From contig UQXS01000096.1 of assembly GCA_900545125.1 (NCBI GenBank), positions 1 through 9,021 on the forward strand: a DNA stretch of 9,021 bases, in the 5' to 3' direction. Positions within the stretch are counted from its first letter, which is position 1. Each line of letters starts with the position of its first letter. The notes below the pieces were generated by a model, which made no database searches, was not told where the DNA came from, and worked only from the letters and a program-made list of their open reading frames with translations. The position numbers and the translations under genes were made by a program. This document shows positions 1 to 7,325 of this stretch, one piece after another. This DNA comes from an uncultured Ruminococcus sp. (lineage in GTDB: Bacteria > Bacillota > Clostridia > Oscillospirales > Ruminococcaceae).

Positions 1-113
1 AAATTTAGATTGCGGTTTTGTGTATTATTTTGTTGTGCTTAAGTTGTGGATAGTGCTTTTGCAATTAATAAAAAACGCATCTTTTCTATTTTTACAGTTC
101 AACCTCTACTTTT

Positions 114-142
114 AGTATAACATAAATGCCGTGAAAATGCAA
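114..142 (-). promoter_or_regulatory. Putative sigma-A promoter reading off the left edge
   Basis: On the minus strand a -35 box TTGCAT (137-142) lies 17 bases from a -10 box TATACT (114-119), with TG just before the -10 region. Spacing and boxes fit a vegetative promoter. It would drive a gene beyond the left edge. It lies past the MITE, so it could restart transcription independently of the operon to its right. This is motif matching only. Confidence 0.4.
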
Positions 143-168
143 GAAATTCTGAGGATTATTTTCAATTT

Positions 169-328
169 AGGCAACCTCTGAAAACCTGTTTGGTTAAGTA
201 AAAATCAGATAGGTGCGGAAGTTGCAAGGAAAGTCCTTGAAGGCGTGCTGACGCACTCCGAGAGGGCTTGACGCGGCAAATTTTGCGCATAGCTGATTTT
301 TGTCAAAAGAGGTTTTCAGAGGTTGCCT
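169..328. mobile_element. MITE-like palindromic element
   Basis: A perfect 19-base inverted repeat bounds the element: 169-187 (AGGCAACCTCTGAAAACCT) pairs with 310-328. The complementarity resumes further in: AAAAATCAG near 200-208 matches the strand opposite its copy near 292-300. Smaller stems occur inside, such as CAAGGA/TCCTTG at 225-239. If the ends are GGCAACC...GGTTGCC (170-327), both flanks read TTTA (166-169 and 328-331), a possible 4-base target duplication. There is no room for a transposase, so it would be non-autonomous. The terminal repeat and palindromic interior are seen directly; mobility is inferred. A structured RNA or a chromosomal repeat with another role are alternatives. 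Confidence 0.6.
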
Positions 329-406
329 TTATATGACATAAAAATTTTGCATGGAATATTTGAGTCCTATATTTGAAACTTATACTTTCAAGGTAAAATC
401 AAATAA

Positions 407-1468
407 TCATCTGAATTCCCATTTCAATTTCCTGCTTATTTCATCTGCACTTTGCTCATCCCATTTCATTTCTTCCGCCCACTCGATCATTTCCTTGTCG
501 CCATTTGCAATCTGCTCCAGCAGTTCCTGATAACCGACGATACCGCCGCAATCTTCCGGCGGCGCTTTCCCTGTGACTTTCAGACAAGTCGGCTCGACGT
601 TTTCATGCTCCTCAGTGACTTCAAGCAGTTCGATTTTATGCTGCCAGTAATCGCCCATATCGTAGATATACCATATTTCAGAATATTTGCATAACATCTT
701 ATATACACTGCACTCTGTATCGTTCATTGTAGGAATATCACCAAATTCGTCATCTTCATACTCGGATTTTATTCTCATCACCGGTTCGCCGCTTTCGTTA
801 TATGCGATGAACTCATAAAGATGGCAGTTCTGCCAATTGAAACAGCTCTGTATTGCTGCATGAAGCCCCAAGAAATTCATATTTGCAGGCAGAAAAATTT
901 CCCTGCTGATCTCAAAGTCAGGATAGTCAAGCGTTATTTTCAGCCGGAGCATATCAATGTTGTAAAATGGAACGTTATATCTGCTTTTCAGCATTTCAAA
1001 AAAAACTTCCGCCGGATACTTGTATTTTCTGTCAACGCTGAAAAGTCTGTTATTCAGCCATTTTGATGCATCAATCTGCAATATATTTTCTCTGTCAAAG
1101 CTATCCTGAATATATTTCAGTTCCATTACATTCCGATTAAGCCGTGCTGTTGCATAACGGTCGCTGTTCTTAGCAACTGTAATATCTCCGCAGTCAGAGA
1201 GATACGCCTGAATAATATCAGAATTGACATAATATCCCCGAAGCAGATTTCCAAGATGCTCATTGAAATCTATTTTCTTGTAATCAGCAGCTTTTAATCC
1301 CCAGAGAATCATTGAAAATCGCGTTGCCGTGTTCATAAAAATCACGCAGTTCCGGCGATTGATTTTCAGTGTATGAACAAACCAGGTATTGGATTTATCC
1401 GTCTCTTTGGCAGTTTCTGCCTTAATTTCCATAGCCTTCTGCATATCATTTGAATAAGTCAGCAGCAT
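407..1468 (-). CDS. DUF6933-like / pRiA4b ORF-3-like two-domain protein
   Basis: This is a 353-residue protein of unknown biochemical role. Residues about 1-165 resemble the DUF6933 type, with a conserved-looking HTLKINRRNCVIFMN stretch (32-46). Residues about 172-320 carry the hallmarks of the plasmid pRiA4b ORF-3-like family, long associated with mobile DNA: LPANMNFLGLHAAIQ (193-207), YDMGDYWQHKIEL (269-281) and APPEDCGGIVGYQEL (302-316). The acidic tail after 320 is also usual in that family. The start is supported by an AGGA-type ribosome binding site about 8 bases upstream that overlaps the end of the UPF0158 gene, so the two are probably translationally coupled. It is the last gene of the leftward cassette. 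No signal peptide or membrane segment is visible, so it is probably cytosolic. The family call is strong for the second domain and moderate for the first; function is unknown. Confidence 0.85.
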   Translation of the reverse strand: MLLTYSNDMQKAMEIKAETAKETDKSNTWFVHTLKINRRNCVIFMNTATRFSMILWGLKAADYKKIDFNEHLGNLLRGYYVNSDIIQAYLSDCGDITVAKNSDRYATARLNRNVMELKYIQDSFDRENILQIDASKWLNNRLFSVDRKYKYPAEVFFEMLKSRYNVPFYNIDMLRLKITLDYPDFEISREIFLPANMNFLGLHAAIQSCFNWQNCHLYEFIAYNESGEPVMRIKSEYEDDEFGDIPTMNDTECSVYKMLCKYSEIWYIYDMGDYWQHKIELLEVTEEHENVEPTCLKVTGKAPPEDCGGIVGYQELLEQIANGDKEMIEWAEEMKWDEQSADEISRKLKWEFR

Positions 1469-1472
1469 ACTA

Positions 1473-1889
1473 TCATTCCTCGCAGTCTATTTTATTTTCT
1501 TTGCACCAGCGGCGTGCAATATCCGCTATCGCTTTATCCCGATATTGAAACCATTCTTTTTCGATGTCCAAGTAATAAACAGTATCCTTAAATCGGCGAA
1601 AAGCGCCTCTGCCATTGATTGCTCTGTACAGCTGATTTTGAATATGAGTATCTTCAAGGGAATCAATAAAGTCCTCCATAATACTATATTCATGTATGTC
1701 CCATTGTGTGGGCAGGCACAGATAATGGTTAAAATGATTGTCAATTTCCGCTGAAATCTTTTCATTTTCTTCGCTGTCAAAATAATCATTCAACCACACG
1801 ATTTCCATATTATCTATGTTCAGAAATCCTTTCGACGTATCATCAACCATTTCGATAGCTTCTATTATTGTTTCAAGTTTTACTTTCAT
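1473..1889 (-). CDS. UPF0158 family protein
   Basis: This 138-residue soluble protein matches the UPF0158 family pattern: LP at 59-60, EYSIMEDFI (67-75), then the diagnostic GRGAFRRFKD (93-102) followed by a W at 113 and a terminal RRWCKEN segment. The length is typical. The family has no established function; members often sit in accessory gene clusters. Its ATG overlaps the stop of the preceding helix-hairpin-helix gene by four bases (ATGA arrangement), and the next gene starts four bases after its stop. The three were therefore probably made from one coupled message. Nothing appears broken. Confidence 0.85.
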   Translation of the reverse strand: MKVKLETIIEAIEMVDDTSKGFLNIDNMEIVWLNDYFDSEENEKISAEIDNHFNHYLCLPTQWDIHEYSIMEDFIDSLEDTHIQNQLYRAINGRGAFRRFKDTVYYLDIEKEWFQYRDKAIADIARRWCKENKIDCEE

Positions 1890-2116
1890 TTGTCACCCCC
1901 CAGATGCTTTTCAATGATATTCATTATTTCTTCAGCACGTTTTTCACCGATACCCTTTATGAACTTGATGTCCTGCTCCAGTTTCTGCAATTCAATGACA
2001 GGACTGTCCTTCGTCAGATTTTCTGCATAACGCATAAGAAATCCTTGAAGCTCCTCGCGTGACATCTTCTTTATGGAGTGATAGGTATCGCGGTCGATGA
2101 TAGGTTCTGTAGACAT
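1886..2116 (-). CDS. Small helix-hairpin-helix protein
   Basis: This 76-residue, highly charged protein is predicted to be mostly helical. Its C-terminal half contains FIKGIGEKRAEEIMNIIEK (52-70). The GIGEKRAEEI core is a classic helix-hairpin-helix signature (hydrophobic-x-G-hydrophobic-G then a helix), which usually contacts the DNA backbone without sequence specificity. The N-terminal half (1-45) matches no family I recognise. A GAGGGAGAG ribosome binding site six bases before the ATG supports this start; that site overlaps the stop of the PHP remnant upstream. It overlaps the UPF0158 gene by four bases. It could be a DNA-binding accessory subunit, which is inference. Confidence 0.7.
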   Translation of the reverse strand: MSTEPIIDRDTYHSIKKMSREELQGFLMRYAENLTKDSPVIELQKLEQDIKFIKGIGEKRAEEIMNIIEKHLGGDK

Positions 2117-2129
2117 TATTTACTCTCCC

Positions 2130-2591
2130 TCATTCTTCAAATTTCTTTAATCGCTCGGTGACACTATTATATCTCAATTCCATTTCATACAAAGAGTGAG
2201 CATCAAAGCCAATAACCCGTTTTGCTGTGTTTGGTACAAGGCACCAGAATTCACGCTTGTAATTAATCGGACTTTCCACAGATGAGATATTCATCTCCAA
2301 CGGAATATCCGCCTTGATCGCAGTCTGTATGATTTCATTCGATACAGCTTCCATATCCGTATTCCACACAGAGCATCTGCGGAAAATGCGATCAGGATGT
2401 GCAATGACGTCGAAATAACCTGACTCAGCACCTTGCAAGAATCGATATACATGCTCCCCTTTGAGTTTCTCTTCTGCGATTTCAACATCTGCATTTGTAC
2501 AAAGGAGATTGCATTTATGACTTTCGGCTACATTCTCTGCAAACGCCAAGATTGACATGGTCTTGTCCGCCATATGAAGCAAACTCCACAT
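2130..2591 (-). pseudogene. PHP-domain phosphoesterase, C-terminal remnant
   Basis: The open frame of 153 codons holds only the second half of a PHP (histidinol-phosphatase-like) metal-dependent phosphoesterase. AHPDR (64-68) is the third metal motif, LEMN (98-101) is the usual strand motif, and GFDAH (128-132) is the last D-x-H metal motif. The N-terminal HxH motif and the next His-rich motif, which build the rest of the tri-metal site, are missing. Normal relatives are roughly 250 residues or more. The first 25 or so codons are simply the last codons of the SF1 helicase gene read in another frame, so the homologous part probably starts near 2515. The 3' end looks natural. The fragment is unlikely to be an active enzyme and was probably truncated when the helicase module arrived or by a deletion. 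Confidence 0.65.
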
Positions 2592-4614
2592 CCTGTTTGA
2601 TTGAACTGCACCTTTCGCACTTCACCCATCGATTCTTATAGCGGTCACGAATTATGGAAGTCTGCTGTGTAAAAAGGTCTTTTACATCTTCATATCCAAT
2701 CTCATACCGTTCCTGCTTCGGATCTTTCTTTGATTTAGGCGAATACACTTGCTTTATAGCAGTTTCAGTTATTCGCTGTTCTGACCGAACGATCATCGGA
2801 TTTGATCTAACCGCAGATGGTTCATAATAAGCTGTAATCTTATTCTTGGTAATAGCATTCGCCACCGCATCAAGAAATTTCTTCTTATCGGGAACACTGA
2901 CCTCGTAAGCAGTATTATCACGAGTGTTCCAAAGAATTCCCTTTTCAAGACCCAGAGCAACAATATAACAGGCACACTGAAGAAAATGCTCGTGAGACAG
3001 TTCAGATACAAATTTAAGCTCATATACGATGCCGTCTTTCACAACGTCAGCAAAACCGCCAGCTACGAACAGCTTGTTACCACCATTCTTATCTGAAAAT
3101 GGTATACGACAGCCTACCTGCGCGTTTTCATTATGCTGAAGTCTCGTGAATAAACGATCCGCAATTTGATTAGCCGCTTTTTCATTTACAAATGGTAGCT
3201 CCACCTGTGTTCTGTAGCGGTCTTGATTTGTTTCCAAGGATACCAAGAACAGTATTTTTTGTTCAAGACTTGTTTTTTTAACTTTGTCTGTCCATAATGT
3301 TTTCTTGTTATCGTGGAGTGAGATATACATTTCGATTGCTTTATCGATCTCGTAGGTATCAAAAAACATGGCTTCCTGGTAAATACCGATACAAGGCGAC
3401 AGGTCAATCATCCCATCAGTACTTTTAACTTCAATTACGCTGTGATCTTTTTCTGCAATAGATTCAACCTTCAGCAAAGAAAAGCATGTCTCTATATCTT
3501 CACGATATTTAAAATCGAACATGGAAGAAATATCAACATCAGACAGGTTCTGATTTGCATCAACCCTTGTTGAAAGAGTTGCTTCTGACAACATCTTTTC
3601 CCCACTATTTACAAAGATGATTCTTGACTTTCCCCGACTTGCCGCAACACAGAAGATATTTCTCAGTATTTCGTAAGATTGCTGTGACTTTGAAATGCGG
3701 ACTTGCCAATAGCTCTCTGTATAATCGAATATGACACAAACTTTTCTCTCAAGCCCTTTGCTGCTGTCAAATGTAGTAAATATCGCAGTATCCGGAGTAG
3801 GCTGAGCCGAACTGATAGAGTCATTGTCAGAAATACTGGCATAAACAGTTCGTTTATTAAAAGCAGACGAGTGTTCCTGTTCAAGCGTGTTCAGCGTTTT
3901 TGACAGGTCGCCGTTTCTTGAGCCGAGACAAAGAATGTCCTGCGGCCTTTGTGTTGACAGAAAGTCAACGATCTGAGTCATGTTCATTTCTTCAACAATA
4001 CAATCGGAATTGACTCCTTTGATTTTCTTACACCATATTCTGCCGAGTGTTTCTGCTAAAGTGGCAGAAAGTCTGAAACACTGCGTGAATTCAAGTTCCA
4101 GGTGCTCGCCAAGGAACTGATTGATAAATTCCGAAACATTCAGATTTGTTTTGTCATATATTTTCTGCTGCATATCACCAACTGCGATGATTTGCATTCC
4201 GGGATTGGTAGACTTAATGTATTCCAGAAGGAACGAAAGTTCTGTCTCGATATCTTGATATTCATCTATAATCAGCACATCATAATAGTCAATCGGAGGC
4301 TTCACTTCATTAAAACGAGTAATCAGATCACCTACACCAGTCGATATATTGATTTTGTGCAGATAATACCACGCAATTCCATGATAATTCTGTACCTTGA
4401 CATTCGGGTTTTTGATTTTTGTTTGTGCATCAAGCTTTAGCAGCTTATTATATGTAAGATACAGGATTCTTTTGCTTTTGGGAAGCTTGTTGCAAAGCAA
4501 CTGGATCGCCGTCGTTTTTCCGCTGCCGATGCAAGCATTCACAAGGATATTATTTCCTTTTAAAGCTTGATTCACGAAATGCTGCTGTTCATCTGACAGA
4601 TGAATTGGGTTCAT
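2515..4614 (-). CDS. SF1 (UvrD/REP-type) helicase fused to PD-(D/E)XK nuclease and zinc ribbon
   Basis: This 699-residue protein is an apparently intact ATP-driven DNA helicase-nuclease. Motifs in order: Walker A ACIGSGKTT (27-35); motif Ia around LYLTYNKL (51-58); motif II IIDEYQD (115-121); motif III GDMQQ (146-150); motif IV CFR (179-181); motif V TTFDSSKGLE (280-289, D replacing the usual H); motif VI VAASR (323-327). A RecB-like nuclease signature follows: GGFAD (519-523), ELK (532-534) and QCACY (546-550), the D...ExK...QxxxY pattern. The C-terminus has CERC (666-669) and CREC (692-695), a Cys4 zinc ribbon. The UvrD 2B domain seems very reduced. AAGGAG ten bases upstream supports the ATG. 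It starts 24 bases after the tudor-like gene and follows a 3'-5' exonuclease. Its role could be processing of phage or damaged DNA; the exact pathway is inference. Confidence 0.9.
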   Translation of the reverse strand: MNPIHLSDEQQHFVNQALKGNNILVNACIGSGKTTAIQLLCNKLPKSKRILYLTYNKLLKLDAQTKIKNPNVKVQNYHGIAWYYLHKINISTGVGDLITRFNEVKPPIDYYDVLIIDEYQDIETELSFLLEYIKSTNPGMQIIAVGDMQQKIYDKTNLNVSEFINQFLGEHLELEFTQCFRLSATLAETLGRIWCKKIKGVNSDCIVEEMNMTQIVDFLSTQRPQDILCLGSRNGDLSKTLNTLEQEHSSAFNKRTVYASISDNDSISSAQPTPDTAIFTTFDSSKGLERKVCVIFDYTESYWQVRISKSQQSYEILRNIFCVAASRGKSRIIFVNSGEKMLSEATLSTRVDANQNLSDVDISSMFDFKYREDIETCFSLLKVESIAEKDHSVIEVKSTDGMIDLSPCIGIYQEAMFFDTYEIDKAIEMYISLHDNKKTLWTDKVKKTSLEQKILFLVSLETNQDRYRTQVELPFVNEKAANQIADRLFTRLQHNENAQVGCRIPFSDKNGGNKLFVAGGFADVVKDGIVYELKFVSELSHEHFLQCACYIVALGLEKGILWNTRDNTAYEVSVPDKKKFLDAVANAITKNKITAYYEPSAVRSNPMIVRSEQRITETAIKQVYSPKSKKDPKQERYEIGYEDVKDLFTQQTSIIRDRYKNRWVKCERCSSIKQDVEFASYGGQDHVNLGVCRECSRKS

Positions 4615-4638
4615 ATTATCAACACTCCTTTAGATGAG

Positions 4639-4923
4639 CTATTTGTTTATGAGTGTAATATCATGTTCATCGTCAGGAAGCAAATGCCGGCTGACACCTA
4701 CCGTCTCATACTTGACAATAAGTAACAGGATTTCCTCATTTATTACTTCAATATTTCGGATAATACCGTATCCAAATGCCTTGTGTTTGATTCCATTTCC
4801 TACTGCATACTTACAGTCTGCTATAATACGCTTTTTAATGCTTTCTTCGATTTCACATGGTTCAATTTCCAAAGGTGTTTGAGGCTTGTGAACCATTCTT
4901 AGCTCTGATGTGCGTTTCGACAT
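4639..4923 (-). CDS. Small protein with UvrD/PcrA-type tudor-like domain
   Basis: This is a 94-residue protein. Residues about 40-84 (motif VGNGIKHKAFGYGIIRNI, 41-58, then VKYETVGVSRHLLP, 70-83) follow the pattern of the tudor/SH3-like domain at the C-terminus of UvrD and PcrA helicases: G-x-x-V-x-H-x-x-F/W-G-x-G-x-V and a second strand pair ending at a basic-hydrophobic stretch. In PcrA/UvrD that domain contacts RNA polymerase. The SF1 helicase encoded immediately downstream appears to lack this domain, so this may be its split-off partner. It overlaps the exonuclease 3' end by 25 bases and has only a weak ribosome binding site, consistent with translational coupling. An alternative start at Met10 is possible. 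The fold call rests on pattern recognition and is moderate. Confidence 0.65.
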   Translation of the reverse strand: MSKRTSELRMVHKPQTPLEIEPCEIEESIKKRIIADCKYAVGNGIKHKAFGYGIIRNIEVINEEILLLIVKYETVGVSRHLLPDDEHDITLINK

Positions 4924-5519
4924 TGATTTTTCACTGGATTGATCTGAGCACAGTTGTATTTTTCTATTGCATGTCCAAGAAATTTTATAATTTTCAGTTC
5001 ATCAACAGCATCACATATTGCGTTATGAACTTCGCAGTATCCACAGTTGCCCGAAAGCATTCGCATAATAGGTTCGACACCGTAATTTTGCTTCAGTCTT
5101 CCTGTACCACAGCATTCAGCAGTTTCTGGGATTTTCTTATTATACTGCTTATATGCCGCAAGTTTCATGATGTCAAACCACATGTATTTTTGCAGTTCTG
5201 GCAAGTGCTTATAATCGAATGAAGCATTATAGGCGAATATGGATTTAACATGATAAGCTTGTAATGTGTCTATAAGGTTCTTCAGCACAGCAAGACGGGA
5301 GCTTTTTAAGTCAACTTTGATTCCTTTCACAAGCATGACATAAGAATACATTCCACCCAAATTACATTCTGGAGTAAGGATATAATATTTTTTATCTACT
5401 GGTGCGAAGGAAACCAAATCGGCTATCACAATGCCAATCGACATCACTTCATCGTTCCAAGTGGTTTCGGTATCTATCACAGCAAAGTATTCTCTGCCCT
5501 GATTGCTTTTCGGTTTCAT
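4899..5519 (-). CDS. DEDDh 3'-5' exonuclease (DnaQ-like)
   Basis: This single-domain protein of about 206 residues has all DEDDh exonuclease motifs, numbered from the GTG one codon upstream: Exo I VIDTET with D17 and E19, followed by SIGIV; Exo II AYNASFD with D103; and Exo III HNAICDA with H166 and D171. It should remove nucleotides from 3' ends of DNA or RNA using two metal ions. Two start codons are adjacent (GTG at 5522, ATG at 5519). I chose ATG because the GGAGG lies seven bases before it. The ribosome binding site can be sequestered in a hairpin. It is the first gene of a compact module with the tudor-like protein and the SF1 helicase-nuclease. It lacks polymerase-III epsilon tail features and is not an obvious replicative subunit, so an accessory role is likely. 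Confidence 0.88.
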   Translation of the reverse strand: MKPKSNQGREYFAVIDTETTWNDEVMSIGIVIADLVSFAPVDKKYYILTPECNLGGMYSYVMLVKGIKVDLKSSRLAVLKNLIDTLQAYHVKSIFAYNASFDYKHLPELQKYMWFDIMKLAAYKQYNKKIPETAECCGTGRLKQNYGVEPIMRMLSGNCGYCEVHNAICDAVDELKIIKFLGHAIEKYNCAQINPVKNQCRNAHQS

Positions 5520-5523
5520 CACG

Positions 5524-5549
5524 ATTCCTCCTATCTTCTACAGAGGAAT
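5524..5549 (-). promoter_or_regulatory. Hairpin overlapping the exonuclease ribosome binding site
   Basis: In minus-strand RNA, AUUCCUC (5549-5543) is perfectly complementary to GAGGAAU (5530-5524), with 12 bases between that can shrink to 10 with a U-G pair. GAGGAAU is part of the Shine-Dalgarno sequence GGAGG of the exonuclease gene. The stem would therefore hide the ribosome binding site unless it is opened by a passing ribosome, a protein or another RNA. The complementarity is seen directly; the regulatory role is inferred. Confidence 0.4.
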
Positions 5550-5669
5550 AATTACCTCTCATATCTCAGTTTACGCCATTTCTCACATTCTATCACGAGT
5601 TCATCTGTCAAGCATATCTTCATCTTATCCGGAAACTGGAAATATAATGTTTTCGTCAGGTTTTACCGA

Positions 5670-7325
5670 TTAGCGGATAAACAACTCCGACATATTATTG
5701 AAAACAATATCCGCTTCTCTTTTTACACTGATTTTTTGACAGTTCAAAACGCTAATTTTGACTTTCAACTCGCCATTCCTTTTAGCAAGATACAAACCTC
5801 TGTTAACGTATAAATATAACGCTGTCTCAAAAGAAAAGCCGTCTTTTTGCAACTGAATTCTGTATCTGTTTCGAGTCCCATACTCAATGAATTCATACCA
5901 GTCGTTAGAGAATGACTCAACGCCAAACTGCCTTTTAATCTCGTCCGAAAAACGCTTGAAGTAATTTTTTAGCTGGAAATCAATAATTTTGTTGAAATTT
6001 TCAAAGGATTCTTCGATTATCTTATTTATGCGTCTGACCAAGCCATTATAAATAGGTCTGTCCGTTTTGTTGAAATATAGCCTCTTCTTTTTTATCTGAT
6101 ATTGCTCTATGGTCTGTGCAATAATATACCGCATTCCATTTCCGCTCAACCATTGAAGGAGAAGTATAGCATAAAATGTTAATGGATTCTTTTTCCCGAG
6201 CGTCTTAGGTTCGTAGTTTCCCCAATCAAAAATTTCATACATATGGTTCAGAAAATTCAGTACATCGCTGTATTCAATGTGATATGTATCTTCATCCTCT
6301 CCCGGATACTGCCTGATTTGAGGATAACGCAGACCGTTCTTTATTGCTTCATTCAGTCTGTCTATCTGGTCAAGAGATACATTAATATCATCATCCGGCT
6401 CGTTATCACGAGAGGCAAAGGTTTCTTTGATCGCTTTGACTTTTTCGGGAGACAGCAGTTCAACATAGCTCTGAAGAGAAATATCCTCATCTTTCATGCA
6501 AATCAGAAATACATTTCCGTAAAGGCTGTACTGTAGTCTGCCGACATGTCCCGTCAGATTGCGGAATTCCACATCGGACAGAGGGCTGTAACCATTTCTG
6601 TAATCAGTAATAAACAGATTATCAGCAGGCATATTCACACCTTCAAGTAAGGTACTGGTACAGAAAATCACGTTGATACCGCCATTTTCCTTTCGGAACA
6701 GTTCTTCAATGCGGATACGGATATTTGGTGGAATATAGCCGACGTGAAACGCAACACCACGTTCAACTGCATATGCAAGATAGTAATCTGTATGAATCTG
6801 TTCTCGGATTTCCTGTGCAAATTCAATCAGTTCCGTATCATTTACAGGCTTTAATAATTTTGAATATTTCATTGCTGAAGAAACAACAGCAGACTTAAAA
6901 TTGCAGTAAACAAGATTCCGCTTGCCTGCACCGAATTGATTTACAATCATGCTGAGTGACATTTCCGGAAATATTCCGATTGTTTTTAATTGTACAGACA
7001 ACGGATTGTAATAGCCGTATGTACCGCTGTTCATATCAATCAGAAACTTTTCCTGGCTGACCGGAGTGAACATTGATGACAGACTTTTTGTTTCTGTATT
7101 TGTAGCAGCTACGTTAAGATAAACGTCTGGGTTTGGAATATTGGGTGATGCAAAAATAATATGCGGCTGTGTTTCTTTCTGCATCAGCATATTTGCAATC
7201 TGATAATAATACGCACTTCTGCCGTCCCTTTTTGAAATATTCTGTGCCTCATCAATAAAAACATAATGCACTGGAATATCGGGATATTCAATCAGCTGAT
7301 ACATCATTCTTTCCGGTGTCATCAC
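5670..7325 (-). CDS. hamB: HamB-like SF2 helicase, N-terminally truncated (probable pseudogene)
   Basis: This 551-codon frame encodes most of a Ski2-like SF2 helicase of the type paired with DUF1837/HamA proteins in Hachiman and AbpAB defence. Visible are motif II DEAQ (25-28), the distinctive FASPNIPNP (58-66) in the motif III region, VAFHVGYIPP (191-200), motif V CTSTLLEGVNMP (222-233) and motif VI NLTGHVGR (257-264). A long helical C-terminal part follows. Motif I (Walker A) and motif Ia should lie roughly 100 or more residues before DEAQ but are absent, because the frame opens only 25 residues upstream. Helicase-like residues continue upstream of the putative start (IIFV before MTPERMMY) until a stop at 7347-7349. 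The GTG at 7325 overlaps the hamA stop, has no ribosome binding site, and is probably an accident of a deletion. The product cannot be a normal ATPase. Confidence 0.75.
   Translation of the reverse strand: MMTPERMMYQLIEYPDIPVHYVFIDEAQNISKRDGRSAYYYQIANMLMQKETQPHIIFASPNIPNPDVYLNVAATNTETKSLSSMFTPVSQEKFLIDMNSGTYGYYNPLSVQLKTIGIFPEMSLSMIVNQFGAGKRNLVYCNFKSAVVSSAMKYSKLLKPVNDTELIEFAQEIREQIHTDYYLAYAVERGVAFHVGYIPPNIRIRIEELFRKENGGINVIFCTSTLLEGVNMPADNLFITDYRNGYSPLSDVEFRNLTGHVGRLQYSLYGNVFLICMKDEDISLQSYVELLSPEKVKAIKETFASRDNEPDDDINVSLDQIDRLNEAIKNGLRYPQIRQYPGEDEDTYHIEYSDVLNFLNHMYEIFDWGNYEPKTLGKKNPLTFYAILLLQWLSGNGMRYIIAQTIEQYQIKKKRLYFNKTDRPIYNGLVRRINKIIEESFENFNKIIDFQLKNYFKRFSDEIKRQFGVESFSNDWYEFIEYGTRNRYRIQLQKDGFSFETALYLYVNRGLYLAKRNGELKVKISVLNCQKISVKREADIVFNNMSELFIR

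Larger units (their letters stand above)
1..406. other. Gene-free left flank
   Basis: I see no credible coding frame here. The stretch holds a minus-strand promoter pointing off the left edge (114-142), a palindromic MITE-like element (169-328), and a weak hairpin (373-391, TTGAAA/TTTCAA with a 7-base loop) just past the stop codon of the 407-1468 gene. That hairpin has no T-run after it in the direction of transcription, so I do not call it a terminator. The MITE itself would fold strongly in RNA and might help to end the leftward operon transcript, which is inference. Confidence 0.6.

Noticed and set aside
373..391. TTGAAA/TTTCAA hairpin as a terminator of the leftward operon
   Set aside because: The stem is AT-rich and short and is not followed by a T-run on the minus strand.
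4102..4440. Plus-strand open frame of 112 codons
   Set aside because: It lies wholly inside the SF1 helicase gene, antisense to its motif II region, has no ribosome binding site and no family pattern.
4857..5222. Plus-strand open frame of 121 codons with hydrophobic stretches
   Set aside because: It is antisense to the exonuclease and tudor-like genes; the hydrophobicity is an artefact of the reverse reading.
5570..5612. TTGACA on the minus strand as a promoter for the exonuclease module
   Set aside because: The -35 match is perfect, but the only -10-like box (TAGAAT) is 13 bases away and nothing suitable lies at 16-18 bases.
5552..5623. Minus-strand 23-codon frame between hamB and the exonuclease
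   Set aside because: It is open and charged (starts MKICLTDE) but has no ribosome binding site and no recognisable family. It may be a relic, and I cannot support it as a gene.
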